Part shown: one piece after another, positions 26,537-35,687 of the stretch
Numbering within the stretch: position 1 is the first letter of the stretch
How the letters are laid out: the number at the start of each line of letters is the position of its first letter
Assembly (NCBI GenBank): GCA_905234265.1
Contig: CAJOHJ010000003.1
Location: 158,382 to 222,381 of the forward strand
DNA from: an uncultured Prevotella sp.
GTDB lineage: Bacteria > Bacteroidota > Bacteroidia > Bacteroidales > Bacteroidaceae
DNA: 64,000 bases
Direction: 5' to 3'
Notes under the pieces: generated by a model
What the model saw: the letters and a program-made list of their open reading frames with translations, nothing else
The model's database searches: none
Told to the model about the DNA's origin: nothing
Translations under genes and position numbers: made by a program

Positions 26537-26944
26537 TCAGATTTCCTTTTTCATGGTCAGCAGGTTTTTGCCTTCAAGGCGCTGATAGGTAACCTCGTTC
26601 ATAATGTTCTTGACGATGAAAATGCCCATTCCACCCAAGTCGCGCTCGGCAGGATTGACACTCATGTCGGTATCGCCCTTCAAGGTTGGGTCGAACTCTC
26701 GCCCGCGGTCGCTGAGTACGAACTTCAGCTCTTTCCCGTCGGTCTCGGCCACGAGTTCTATTTCCGCCGTCGTCCCTTCAGGATAAGCGTAGGAGATGAC
26801 GTTGACGACCATTTCCTCCATGACGAGGTTTAGGTTCATCTGCAGCTCCATGTCAAGGCCCAACTCTTCACCGATTTCTTCGACGAAACGGTTGACCCGC
26901 TCCAGTTCGCTCATCTGGTTTTTCAGTTTCAGTTCCTTTCTCAT
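26537..26944 (-). CDS. Anti-sigma-factor-type serine kinase (RsbW/SpoIIAB-like HATPase)
   Basis: 135 residues, a lone HATPase_c domain. N box LVMEEMVVNVISYAYPEG, G1 SDRGREFDP and G2 DLGGMGIFIVKNIM are visible. Proteins of this size phosphorylate STAS antagonists and bind a target such as a sigma factor. No sigma gene is adjacent, so the target may be something else, as is common in Bacteroidetes. It lies between the PP2C and STAS genes. Confidence 0.88.
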   Translation of the reverse strand: MRKELKLKNQMSELERVNRFVEEIGEELGLDMELQMNLNLVMEEMVVNVISYAYPEGTTAEIELVAETDGKELKFVLSDRGREFDPTLKGDTDMSVNPAERDLGGMGIFIVKNIMNEVTYQRLEGKNLLTMKKEI

Positions 26945-26969
26945 AATCTGTAGTTTATCGGTTTTCTAA

Positions 26970-29108
26970 CTATTTCGTATCGTTGACATCTGTGTTTTCC
27001 ACCAGTTTAGTGCTTTTCACCAGTTTCACGCAGAGCATGGTAAGGTCGTCGTTCGGGTCGGCACCGTCGCGATGCTTCTCCACAGCCTCGGCAAGCATGG
27101 AGATAGTCTTCTGTGAGCTTTCGAAAGGCACCGCCTGAAGCATCTCGACAAGACGTTCGTCGGAGAATTGCTCCTGCTGGCGGTTCTCAGCCTCGTTAAG
27201 ACCGTCGGTATACACAAATAGCGGCCTATCGGAAATGTCGGCGATTTCCTCGCCTTCATATTCAAAGCCCGGCCAGAGGCCAATCGGGCAGTTGGGTATC
27301 ATTTCGATGAATTCGGCCTTTCCATCCGACACCAATACCGGCGGATTGTGGCCTGCATTGCAGAAATCCAAATGCCCCGTGGACAAGTCAAGCAGACCTA
27401 TGAACATTGTTACGAACATTCCCGTCTCATTGTCCTCTCCTGAGAGCGCATCATTAATCTGGATTGCAATATCAGCCGGTTTCATGCCCTGGGCAGCCAA
27501 CGTGCGGAACAGGCGTGTTGCCTGGGCCATGAACAAAGATGCAGGCACGCCCTTGCCACTGACATCGCCCAAGGCGAAGTAAAGCTTATCGGCCGTATTC
27601 TTGACACCGTCGGCCTCTACCAGCAGATAGCCGTAAAGGTCGCCGCCAACTTCCTTGGCAGGAGTCATCGATGCAAAAAGGTCCAAGTCAGTCCGGTCAG
27701 GGAACTTGCTTGGCACCATGCCCATCTGAATATTCCTTGCTATTCGTAAGTCGCTCTCAATGCGCTCTTTAGCTGTCGTTGTCTCTTCCAGTTGATCATA
27801 GGCGACAAGTAGCTCATCGTGAGCTTTCTTCAGTCGCTTGGCAGCACGCATGCGGAAAACCACAAAGACCAGCAGCGCCAAAGTGACAAGAACTATGATG
27901 CTGATGATTGCGCGGAACTGCGTCCGTTCCTGCTCACGCTCCAATTCGCCGACATGAAAAAGCGTGTTCATCTCGTTGAGCTGCTTCTTTGTGTCTGCAC
28001 TGCTGATGGAGTCTTTCAGCAGATACATCTCGCGGTAAAGCCCTGCAGCCTCCTTATAGCGTGCAAGACAGGAAAGTATGTCTGCACGCTGTGAGATAAC
28101 CGTTATGTATACGGCACGGTCCTCTTCAGCAGGCGTGAGGCGCAAACGGCGCGTGTTGTAGTCCAGTGCCTCCGCAAAGTTTCCCTGGCAAAGGCTCAGC
28201 TGTGCCTTGCAATACAACCATGCCATTCCCTGATAGCTTTCTTCCGCCTCAAAATGACTGCTGGAATCCTCAAGCATCTGGCTGGCACGGTCAAGGCGCT
28301 TCAAGCCAAGCGCAGCCTGTGCGCAGGCAATATCATAGTAAAACCAAAGAATATCCGTCTGACTCTTATTGTTTCCAAGCTTATGGTCGGAGATAAACTG
28401 AGGGATGAACGACATCCAGCTAACTGTCAGACTATCTAACAGTTGGAATTCCTTTCTTTCGTTAAGAACGTCGCCATAATATGAATACAAATCCGGAATA
28501 GCTACTGGCAATGGCGACAGGGATAGCAGGATGTCGAGGCCCTTCTGATAAGCGACAACGCACTCGTCAAGATTGTTCATGTTCAGATAGACATTGCCCA
28601 TGACATAATATGCAATGCCCTGCCCGTACTTGTTGTCGCGCTTCAGGGCATCGTCGAACATCGCCTGCACTTCCTGCAGCGACTTGTTCTTGTTGTCACC
28701 ATAATAAATATATGTGTTCACAAGATGCGTCCACAGCTCATAATATTTGTCCCACTGCCCGATGTCGGCCAGCACCTGCTTGTCAAGAGGAGCGTACTTT
28801 ATTACGGAGTCGGCCATTGCACGGTTGTAGAAATACTGAATGCGCTCCACCAGCACGTCGGCAAGTTTCTCGTTGTTGTGCTGGCGGCGCGTTTCGGCAA
28901 TGGCATCGTTGAGACACGAAATCTGCTGCGGCACGTCGCCGGAGACAAGGCTCAGCTGATAGAGACGGAAGTATATCTGAATTTTGTCCTTATCGCTTGC
29001 CGTAGGCAGCTTTGCCCTCAAGGCACTGACTTCATCGGCCCACACAGAAACCACTCCCGCCATCATCAACAGCAGCAGCAAAAGATTTCTATGGCAAAGG
29101 TTTTTCAT
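26970..29108 (-). CDS. TPR sensor with PP2C (SpoIIE/RsbU-type) phosphatase domain
   Basis: 712 residues. Signal peptide (LLLLLLMMAGVVSVWA), about 370 periplasmic residues of TPR-like helices, one membrane helix (AIISIIVLVTLALLVFVVF), a short coiled coil, then a PP2C-type phosphatase from about residue 455: QMGMVPSKFPDRTDLDLFAS, VGGDLYGYLLV (metal Asp), LGDVSGKGVPASLFMA, NAGHNPPVLV and VYTDGLNEAEN. It would dephosphorylate the STAS protein in response to a periplasmic signal. Upstream of the kinase gene by 25 bases. Confidence 0.9.
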   Translation of the reverse strand: MKNLCHRNLLLLLLMMAGVVSVWADEVSALRAKLPTASDKDKIQIYFRLYQLSLVSGDVPQQISCLNDAIAETRRQHNNEKLADVLVERIQYFYNRAMADSVIKYAPLDKQVLADIGQWDKYYELWTHLVNTYIYYGDNKNKSLQEVQAMFDDALKRDNKYGQGIAYYVMGNVYLNMNNLDECVVAYQKGLDILLSLSPLPVAIPDLYSYYGDVLNERKEFQLLDSLTVSWMSFIPQFISDHKLGNNKSQTDILWFYYDIACAQAALGLKRLDRASQMLEDSSSHFEAEESYQGMAWLYCKAQLSLCQGNFAEALDYNTRRLRLTPAEEDRAVYITVISQRADILSCLARYKEAAGLYREMYLLKDSISSADTKKQLNEMNTLFHVGELEREQERTQFRAIISIIVLVTLALLVFVVFRMRAAKRLKKAHDELLVAYDQLEETTTAKERIESDLRIARNIQMGMVPSKFPDRTDLDLFASMTPAKEVGGDLYGYLLVEADGVKNTADKLYFALGDVSGKGVPASLFMAQATRLFRTLAAQGMKPADIAIQINDALSGEDNETGMFVTMFIGLLDLSTGHLDFCNAGHNPPVLVSDGKAEFIEMIPNCPIGLWPGFEYEGEEIADISDRPLFVYTDGLNEAENRQQEQFSDERLVEMLQAVPFESSQKTISMLAEAVEKHRDGADPNDDLTMLCVKLVKSTKLVENTDVNDTK

Positions 29109-29141
29109 AATGGAGTCAGACTTAGGGGCGAGAGCCTGTCG

Positions 29142-30029
29142 TCAGATTTTCAGTTCTTTCATTATCTCGCTCATGCGCTGCAGGGTGCTTATGCGTGTAG
29201 GCACCAGCGGCAGGCGCAGCACATTCTCGATATAGCCCATTTCATGGAGCATAGCCTTTACGCCGGCCGGGTTGCCGTCGACGAAGAGCAATGAGAAAAG
29301 GTCTATAAACCTGTGATGTATCTTGCGTGCAGGGTCGTACTCCCCCTTCATCTGCAGGCGGATCATCTTCGAGAACTCGCGCGGAAGGGCATTGCCTATC
29401 ACGCTGATGACGCCTACGGCACCGCATGAAATCATCGGGAACGTCAGAGCATCGTCACCGGAAATGACATCGAACGACTTTGGCTTGTTTTTAATGATTT
29501 CATCCACCTGCTCCAGATTTCCAGAAGCCTCCTTGATGGCTACGATGTTCTCGCAGTCATGAGCCAGACGGACAGTGGTGGCTGCAGACATGTTCACGCC
29601 AGTACGCCCTGGCACGTTGTAGAGTACGACAGGCAGTTTTGTAGCGGCGGCAATAGCCTTAAAATGCTGATAAAGACCTTCTTGCGACGGTTTGTTGTAG
29701 TAAGGGCAAACGCTCAGAATGCCGTCAACGCCCTTGAAATCGCGCGTCTGCAACTCCTCGATTATTGCAGCCGTGTTATTGCCTCCACAGCCCATCAAGA
29801 TGGGTACACGGCCGGCAACCAGATCGACGATGGTTTCCTTGATTTTCTGCTTCTCGTCGGCAGTGAGCGTAGGTGTTTCCCCCGTGGTGGCTAATATGCA
29901 CAAAAAATCAGCGCCACCTGCAAGCTGATATTCAACTAAGCGAACCAGCGACTTGTAATCCACCGATCCGTCTTCTTTAAAGGGTGTTACCAATGCAATT
30001 CCTAAACCCTTGAAGATATTACGTACCAT
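29142..30029 (-). CDS. dapA: 4-hydroxy-tetrahydrodipicolinate synthase
   Basis: 295 residues. Lysine/diaminopimelate pathway aldolase. Seen: GIALVTPFKEDGSVDY, TTGETPTLTADEKQK, VLYNVPGRTGVNMS (Tyr), IVAIKEASGN (Schiff-base Lys) and ISGDDALTFPMISCGAVG. Normal length. Heads the minus-strand run leading to the partner-switching genes; whether one transcript continues into the PP2C gene (33-base gap) is inferred. Confidence 0.96.
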   Translation of the reverse strand: MVRNIFKGLGIALVTPFKEDGSVDYKSLVRLVEYQLAGGADFLCILATTGETPTLTADEKQKIKETIVDLVAGRVPILMGCGGNNTAAIIEELQTRDFKGVDGILSVCPYYNKPSQEGLYQHFKAIAAATKLPVVLYNVPGRTGVNMSAATTVRLAHDCENIVAIKEASGNLEQVDEIIKNKPKSFDVISGDDALTFPMISCGAVGVISVIGNALPREFSKMIRLQMKGEYDPARKIHHRFIDLFSLLFVDGNPAGVKAMLHEMGYIENVLRLPLVPTRISTLQRMSEIMKELKI

Positions 30030-30059
30030 AAAATAAATTAAGAATTCTTACTTTATGCT

Positions 30060-30068
30060 GCAAAAGTA
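30060..30068 (-). promoter_or_regulatory. dapA promoter -7 box
   Basis: Minus-strand TACTTTTGC at 30060-30068, 31 bases before the dapA ATG. Confidence 0.6.
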
Positions 30069-30111
30069 ATAAAATTAATTGTTATCTGACATTATTTTCA
30101 AAAAAAATTAT

Positions 30112-30120
30112 TATTTTTGC
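30112..30120 (+). promoter_or_regulatory. Promoter -7 box of the sensor kinase gene
   Basis: TATTTTTGC at 30112-30120, 49 bases before ATG 30169. It excludes the in-frame upstream ATG at 30079. Confidence 0.5.
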
Positions 30121-30168
30121 AAGCAAGAACTGCAAATCAGCATTTCAATAAAGCACAATAACTGTTTT

Positions 30169-32163
30169 ATGACACGGGGAAAATGGCTCTTGGCAGCTGC
30201 TGAAGCTTTTATTCTATGCGTTGCGTGTACTCACGAACAGCCCAACTCCGACATGCGCACTCCAACAGAGCATGTCACTTTCTGGCGGCTGAACATGGCC
30301 ATGCAGAACATGGACTCCACTGCCCTCGACTCCATCATAAAGCACAGGACTGCAGCCAAGGACTCACTGACATGGTACGACTACGACCTGATGTACGGCA
30401 GGCATTTCCTGCTGACGGCCACCCCAGAAAGCGTAGTCAACTATAGCGACAGGGCTGTGGCCTTCACTGGCAGGCTTCCGCGACAGACGCCACGGACAAA
30501 CGGCCTGACAGCACTGGCCGTCAACGCCAAAGCCGCCTACCACTACCTCATGCACCACAATCCCGACAGCACGATTGCCGCCTTCCGCAGGGCATACCTG
30601 CTGCTTTCTGAGAGCGACATCAAGGAGAAAATGCCTGACGTGTGTGCCAATGTGGGCGATGCATACGTTGAGAAGAACGACATTACGGAGTGCTGCCGCT
30701 GGTACAGGAAGGCACTGTTTCTGGCCGACTCGCTGGACATGCCCGAAAAAGAGCGCATCACGCTCTATCTGGGACTGGGAAGAGTCTACACTTCCATAGG
30801 AGAATACCAGCAGGCCAAGCTCTATTACGACATGGCCGACAAGCAATACGACAACATGAGGCCAAACATGCAGACGTACTTTCTTAACAACTTTGGCAAC
30901 TACTATTACTTCCGCAAAGAGTACGAAAATGCCCTCCAGACCTTCCGCAGGATGAGAAGACACCTGGAGAAATGCCACGCAGACGACAGCTTCGACATGC
31001 ATCTGTGCAACATAAACACGGCAGACGTGTTCCTGAACCTCCACGACACTGACTCATCCAGGCATTATCTCGCACCGGCAGAAGAGTACTTCACGAAGAA
31101 CAACGTGGCAGTAGGCACCTACTACGCACACACCATCCGCATCGGCATAGCCCTTGAAGAGCATCGCTTTGCCGACATACAGAGAATTCTCGACAGCAGT
31201 CCGGCCGAGCATACCGTCAATGCCGAGATGAGGCGCATACGCAACTCCTACGTCAACAAGTACTATGCCATGACCGGCGACTACAAGAACGCCTACGCCT
31301 CACTGCGCGAGGAAATGGGCATGACCGACTCTCTCGACTTGCAGAAACAGGCCATGCGCACCGGCGACATCATGGCCCGTCTGGCCGAAGACACCATCCG
31401 CCTGCACCACCAGCTGGAAATCAGCCGCCAGCAGGCACTGCACAAAAAGCAACAATATAGGCTCACAAACATAGTTGTAGTACTGCTGATGATATCCCTG
31501 CTGTTCACACTGCTGTTCTCGCACGAGCGCAAGAAAAAGCTTCAGGAACACATCGATGCCATCAACCTGAGCCTGCAGAATGCCAGACAGAGAATTTCGC
31601 CCCATTTCATCTTCAATGTGCTGAACTCGCAGATGGCCTCAAAGAACGAGCAGGACAACTCACACCTTCTCAGACTTGCAAGACTGATAAGACAGAACCT
31701 CGACATTACCAGCAAGACCTACGTAACGCTGACGAAGGAACTTGACTTCGTCAGGCACTATGTCAGCGTAGAGCAGACGCTGCTGGGCCGCGACTTCACA
31801 TTTACATTGTCTGCCCCACCCTCCGATGAAACCGACAAAGTCTTGATGCCGTCGATGCTGGTACAGATAATGACGGAAAACGCCATTGTCCACGGCCTCA
31901 AGGACAAGGAAGGCGAAAAGCTGCTCAGCATCACCGTCAGCAGAGACGACGAGAAGACCACCGTCACCGTCAGCGACAACGGCCCGGGATTTGACGTCAG
32001 AGAGTATCGCAGCAGGCAGTCGCGGACAGGACTGAACATAATAAGAAAAACGCTGGACGCGATTAATTCGGAAAACAAACGAGGAAAACTTTCTTTCGGC
32101 ATCCACAACGACAACGGATGCCACGCAACACTGACAATACCAAACAACATAAAACTTTTATGA
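30169..32163 (+). CDS. TPR lipoprotein sensor histidine kinase (LytS/His_kinase type)
   Basis: 664 residues from ATG 30169. Lipoprotein-like signal peptide (FILCVAC), then about 380 residues of TPR-like helices in the periplasm, one membrane helix (LTNIVVVLLMISLLFTLLF), a coiled coil, and a His_kinase (LytS-type) module: RISPHFIFNVLNSQMA with the phosphoacceptor His, TENAIVHGLKD (N box), VSDNGPGFD and RTGLNIIRKTLDAIN. The response-regulator gene overlaps its stop by four bases (ATGA). Signal sensed is unknown. Confidence 0.88.
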   Translation: MTRGKWLLAAAEAFILCVACTHEQPNSDMRTPTEHVTFWRLNMAMQNMDSTALDSIIKHRTAAKDSLTWYDYDLMYGRHFLLTATPESVVNYSDRAVAFTGRLPRQTPRTNGLTALAVNAKAAYHYLMHHNPDSTIAAFRRAYLLLSESDIKEKMPDVCANVGDAYVEKNDITECCRWYRKALFLADSLDMPEKERITLYLGLGRVYTSIGEYQQAKLYYDMADKQYDNMRPNMQTYFLNNFGNYYYFRKEYENALQTFRRMRRHLEKCHADDSFDMHLCNINTADVFLNLHDTDSSRHYLAPAEEYFTKNNVAVGTYYAHTIRIGIALEEHRFADIQRILDSSPAEHTVNAEMRRIRNSYVNKYYAMTGDYKNAYASLREEMGMTDSLDLQKQAMRTGDIMARLAEDTIRLHHQLEISRQQALHKKQQYRLTNIVVVLLMISLLFTLLFSHERKKKLQEHIDAINLSLQNARQRISPHFIFNVLNSQMASKNEQDNSHLLRLARLIRQNLDITSKTYVTLTKELDFVRHYVSVEQTLLGRDFTFTLSAPPSDETDKVLMPSMLVQIMTENAIVHGLKDKEGEKLLSITVSRDDEKTTVTVSDNGPGFDVREYRSRQSRTGLNIIRKTLDAINSENKRGKLSFGIHNDNGCHATLTIPNNIKLL

Positions 32164-32903
32164 AAACGATAATTATAGATGACGAGCCAAGCGCAATAAA
32201 GGTGCTTGCAGACAAACTGGGGAAACATGATGAAATCGAGGTAATCGGCACTGCCGTCAACGGAATAAGCGGTGTGCTGATGGTAAAGGAGAAGAAGCCA
32301 GACCTGCTGTTTCTGGACATTGAGCTGCCAGACATGTCGGGACTGGAGCTGCTGAGACAAATAGACAGCATAACGACCGACGGCTGCAAGGTTGTCATTT
32401 ATTCGGCTCACAGCAAGTACATCCTGCCAGCATTCCGCGAAAAAGCATTCGACTTCCTGCAGAAGCCAATAGACGACAGCGAGTTGAAGAAAATCTTGGA
32501 ACGCTGCCGTCAAGCCACTGACAACAAGACAGATACCACCAACAGCATCAGCGACGCCGACAACGCACGGCTGCTGCTATACACCAATGCCACCGACTTC
32601 CGGATGGTGAACATTGAAGACATCTGCGTGTTCCAATACAACCACGACTTGCGCCTTTGGGAGGTTGTGGCTGCCGACCGCGAAACTCCGATACGCCTGA
32701 AGCGCACTGCCAACAACGAGGCATTGCTCGGCATCGACAAGCGCTTCGTGCAGGTCAGCCAGAAGTTTATCATCAACATCGACTACCTGATGGAAGTGAA
32801 CAACAACGTGTGCCGCTTCTTCCCACCCTTCGACAACATCGACTACGTCAGCATAGGCCGCGTCTACAGAAAGCAGCTGATAGAAAAATTCAAGACTTTC
32901 TGA
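32160..32903 (+). CDS. LytTR-family response regulator
   Basis: 247 residues. Receiver domain (residues 1-120) with the acidic pocket IIIDDEPSA, phosphoacceptor in LLFLDIELPDMSG and the Lys in FLQKPIDD; C-terminal LytTR DNA-binding domain (VNIEDICVFQYNHDLRLWEV to RKQLIEKFKTF). The start at 32160 overlaps the kinase stop, so the two are translationally coupled. Eleven bases after its stop the 21-bp repeat array starts. Confidence 0.93.
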   Translation: MKTIIIDDEPSAIKVLADKLGKHDEIEVIGTAVNGISGVLMVKEKKPDLLFLDIELPDMSGLELLRQIDSITTDGCKVVIYSAHSKYILPAFREKAFDFLQKPIDDSELKKILERCRQATDNKTDTTNSISDADNARLLLYTNATDFRMVNIEDICVFQYNHDLRLWEVVAADRETPIRLKRTANNEALLGIDKRFVQVSQKFIINIDYLMEVNNNVCRFFPPFDNIDYVSIGRVYRKQLIEKFKTF

Positions 32904-32914
32904 CCTGCCGGAAT

Positions 32915-33049
32915 ATCATGCAGAGAAAAAAAATTATCTCCGTAAGATAATTTCGTAACACGCAGAGATAATTTCGTAACACGCAGAGATAATTCCGTAA
33001 CATGCAGAGATAATTTCGTAACATGCAGAGATAATTTCGTAACATGCAC
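32915..33049. repeat. 21-bp modular tandem array (copy 4 of dispersed family)
   Basis: Six full units at 32915, 32936, 32957, 32978, 32999 and 33020, and a partial unit to 33049. Four of them read AACATGCAGAGATAATTTC or AACACGCAGAGATAATTTC plus two bases. Lies between the convergent response-regulator and glgB genes. Confidence 0.93.
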
Positions 33050-33084
33050 AAAAAAAGAATGGGGACACGCAAATGTCCCCATTC
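33050..33084 (-). terminator. glgB intrinsic terminator
   Basis: Arms GAATGGGGACA / TGTCCCCATTC (33057-33067 and 33074-33084); on the minus strand the hairpin is followed by seven T residues (33050-33056). Confidence 0.85.
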
Positions 33085-33107
33085 CCTTATATATATAATA
33101 ATGTGTA

Positions 33108-35186
33108 TTACTGCTTGCGCAGCACCACTGCCGAACGGGCAGGGATATAGAGCTTCAGCCACTCTTTCTTATCCTGCACGTAGAGAGGGTCGTAGTTGGT
33201 GATGTGCGTCACGCTGTCGTCGGCAAAGCCATTGCCGCCAAATTCCTTGGCGTCAGTGTTCAGCACCACCTCGTAGGAGCCTGTCGGCACCAGGAAGCCA
33301 TAGTCGGTATAGCTGCGCGTCGGCGAGAAGTTGAAGACGAACACCAAGTCGCCGCGCATGTAGCAAAGCACCTGGTCGCCGTCGTCGTGCCATATCTCGG
33401 TGACGGGAGTCTTCTGGAAATTCTTCTGACTCTTGATGACCTCAAGCATCTTCCGGTCGAAGTCGCCCAGCCAGTGATAGCAGAGTTCCTTGTTGTCGAC
33501 AAGGTTCCACTGACGGCGTGCATACTTGTAGGACCAGCCGTTGCCCTCACGCGGGAAGTCTATCCATTCCGGATGGCCGAACTCGTTGCCCATGAAGTTC
33601 AGATAGCCGCCATTGATGGCGCCGGCCGTCACGAGGCGGATCATCTTGTGCAGGGCAATGCCGCGGGTGGCCATGTCGTTCTCGTCGCCCTTCTTGAAAT
33701 GCCAGTACATGTCGGCGTCTATCAGACGGAAGATTATCGTCTTGTCTCCCACGAGTGCCTGGTCGTGGCTCTCGCAGTAACTGATGGTCTTTTCGTCGGG
33801 ACGGCGGTTCTTAACCTCCCAGAATATTGAGCAGACGTTGATATCCTCATCGCGAACTTCCTTGATGGTCTTTATCCAGTAGTCGGGAATGTTCATGGCC
33901 ATGCGATAGTCGAAGCCATAGCCGCCATCCTCGAATGTAGCTGCCAGACCCGGCATGCCGCTGACTTCCTCGGCAATGGTGATTGCCTTCGGATTGACCT
34001 CATGGATAAGGCAGTTGGCAAGGGTCAGATAGCAGATGGCGTTGTCGTCTTCGTGTCCGTTGAAGTAGTCGCCATATCCGCCGAAGGCCTCGCCAAGGCC
34101 GTGGCTGTAGTAAAGCATTGAGGTGACACCGTCGAAACGGAAGCCGTCGAAGTGGTATTCCTCAAGCCAGTACTTGCAGTTAGACAGCAGGAAGTGGAGG
34201 ACATCGTCCTTGCCGTAGTCGAAGCACAGCGAGTCCCATGCCGGATGCTCGTGGCGGTCGCCGGGATAGAAGAACTGGTTGGGGTCGCCAGCCAGGTTGC
34301 CAAGTCCCTCGACTTCGTTCTTCACGGCATGCGAGTGTACTATGTCCATGATGACAGCAATGCCCATCTTGTGTGCAGTGTCAATCATTTCCTTCAGGTC
34401 CTCGGGAGTGCCGAAGCGGCTGGAGGGAGCAAAGAAGCTGCTGACATGATAGCCGAAGCTGCCGTAGTAGGGATGTTCCTGAATGGCCATCACCTGAATG
34501 GCATTGTAGCCGGCCTTCTTGACACGGGGCAGGACATTCTCGGTGAATTCCTTGTAGGTGCCAACCTTTTCGGCATCCTGGCCCATTCCGACATGGCACT
34601 CGTAGATGAGCAGCGGATTGGTGTCGGGCTTGAAGTTCTTCTTCTTGAAGACGTAGGGCTTCTCAGGGTTCCACACCTGAGCAGAGAAAATCTTCGTCTG
34701 GTCGTCCTGCACAACGCGGCGGCACCAGGCAGGAATGCGCTCGCCCTCGCCACCGTTCCACTTGACCTTCATCTTGTAGAGGTCGCCGTGCTTGACGGCC
34801 TTCTCCGAGAGCTTCAGCTCCCAGTTGCCAGTGCCTTCTATGCGCTTGCACTTGTATTTCTCCGACTCCTGCCAGTTGTTGAAGTCGCCAATAAGGTAAA
34901 TCTCCGTGGCGTTGGGAGCCCACTCGCGGAACACCCAGCCCTTGGGCAGCTTGTGGAGACCGAAGTAGAGATGGCCCGTGGCAAAATCGCTGAGGGTCTT
35001 CTTGCCATTCTGCGTCAGCTGGCTGATTTTCCACAATGCATGGTCGTGACGTCCGCGGATGGCTGCCTCGAAAGGCTCCAGCCATGAGTCGTTGCGTACA
35101 AGGCCGATGTGCTGCGGCTCCTCAACTTTCTTAACCTTCTTGGTAGCAGGCTTCTTTGCCGTTGCTGGTTTCTTTGTTGTAGCCAT
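33108..35186 (-). CDS. glgB: 1,4-alpha-glucan branching enzyme
   Basis: 692 residues. Makes alpha-1,6 branches in glycogen. The N-terminal 22 residues are a Lys/Pro/Ala/Thr tail (ATTKKPATAKKPATKK). A CBM48 domain (FREWAPNATEIYLIGDFNNW) and a GH13 barrel follow: FDGFRFDGVTSM (nucleophile), ITIAEEVSGMP (acid/base), CESHDQALVGDKT. This arrangement matches the eukaryote-like GH13_8 branching enzymes found in Bacteroidetes. Followed on the minus strand by a strong terminator; the YhcH-family gene lies five bases upstream. Confidence 0.94.
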   Translation of the reverse strand: MATTKKPATAKKPATKKVKKVEEPQHIGLVRNDSWLEPFEAAIRGRHDHALWKISQLTQNGKKTLSDFATGHLYFGLHKLPKGWVFREWAPNATEIYLIGDFNNWQESEKYKCKRIEGTGNWELKLSEKAVKHGDLYKMKVKWNGGEGERIPAWCRRVVQDDQTKIFSAQVWNPEKPYVFKKKNFKPDTNPLLIYECHVGMGQDAEKVGTYKEFTENVLPRVKKAGYNAIQVMAIQEHPYYGSFGYHVSSFFAPSSRFGTPEDLKEMIDTAHKMGIAVIMDIVHSHAVKNEVEGLGNLAGDPNQFFYPGDRHEHPAWDSLCFDYGKDDVLHFLLSNCKYWLEEYHFDGFRFDGVTSMLYYSHGLGEAFGGYGDYFNGHEDDNAICYLTLANCLIHEVNPKAITIAEEVSGMPGLAATFEDGGYGFDYRMAMNIPDYWIKTIKEVRDEDINVCSIFWEVKNRRPDEKTISYCESHDQALVGDKTIIFRLIDADMYWHFKKGDENDMATRGIALHKMIRLVTAGAINGGYLNFMGNEFGHPEWIDFPREGNGWSYKYARRQWNLVDNKELCYHWLGDFDRKMLEVIKSQKNFQKTPVTEIWHDDGDQVLCYMRGDLVFVFNFSPTRSYTDYGFLVPTGSYEVVLNTDAKEFGGNGFADDSVTHITNYDPLYVQDKKEWLKLYIPARSAVVLRKQ

Positions 35187-35191
35187 GATGA

Positions 35192-35638
35192 TTATGCTTT
35201 TACCTTGAAAATTGCTTTCTTAAGTTCGGGAACGCCGGCAATGCACGGAGCATGGCCGTCCTGGGGGAAGAAGATTGCAAACATGCCCGGCTGGCAGGTG
35301 ACGTAGCTGTCGGCAGCAAGGTTTGGAATCTTCGTAATGTCCTTCTCGGCATTGTATTCTGCCTCGGGAAGGGCGTCGCGCTGCGTATAGCCGAAGGTTT
35401 CGGCTGCCGTTACGGGAATCTGGATGTCAATCATGCGGTTATGTGTCTCTATGACGGCCTCATCAGGGGTCTTGCCCTTTGCCATCTGGATATTTACGAA
35501 GAGGTCTTTGCCTTCAATTTCATACTTGCCAGTCTCAATGGTGGCGAGGTCATTCTTCTGCAAGAATTCAACCACTTTGGGGAACAGCGGGTTCACCGAA
35601 GCATAGTTTTTCAGATTTTCAAGTTTGTCGATAATCAT
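35192..35638 (-). CDS. YhcH/YjgK/YiaL family protein (possible sugar anomerase/isomerase-like cupin)
   Basis: 148 residues. The family signature is visible: ETHNRMIDIQIPVTAAETFG and MFAIFFPQDGHAPCIAGVPE with Glu/His metal-binding residues of the cupin fold. Family members (NanQ, EbgC/YhcH) act on sugars, often anomerising sialic acid or similar substrates; the substrate here is not inferable. Separated from glgB by only five bases, which suggests co-expression with glycogen metabolism. Confidence 0.85.
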   Translation of the reverse strand: MIIDKLENLKNYASVNPLFPKVVEFLQKNDLATIETGKYEIEGKDLFVNIQMAKGKTPDEAVIETHNRMIDIQIPVTAAETFGYTQRDALPEAEYNAEKDITKIPNLAADSYVTCQPGMFAIFFPQDGHAPCIAGVPELKKAIFKVKA

Positions 35639-35687
35639 AGTGCTTTATTTTTAAGTTAGAAAAAAATTGTCAGAAAAGCATTTGCGG

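Noticed and set aside
14906..33105. 16-base word TATATATAATAATGTG at 14906, 19599 and 33090
   Set aside because: Exact three times, but low complexity, one copy is inside a coding region, and no common context; treated as chance.
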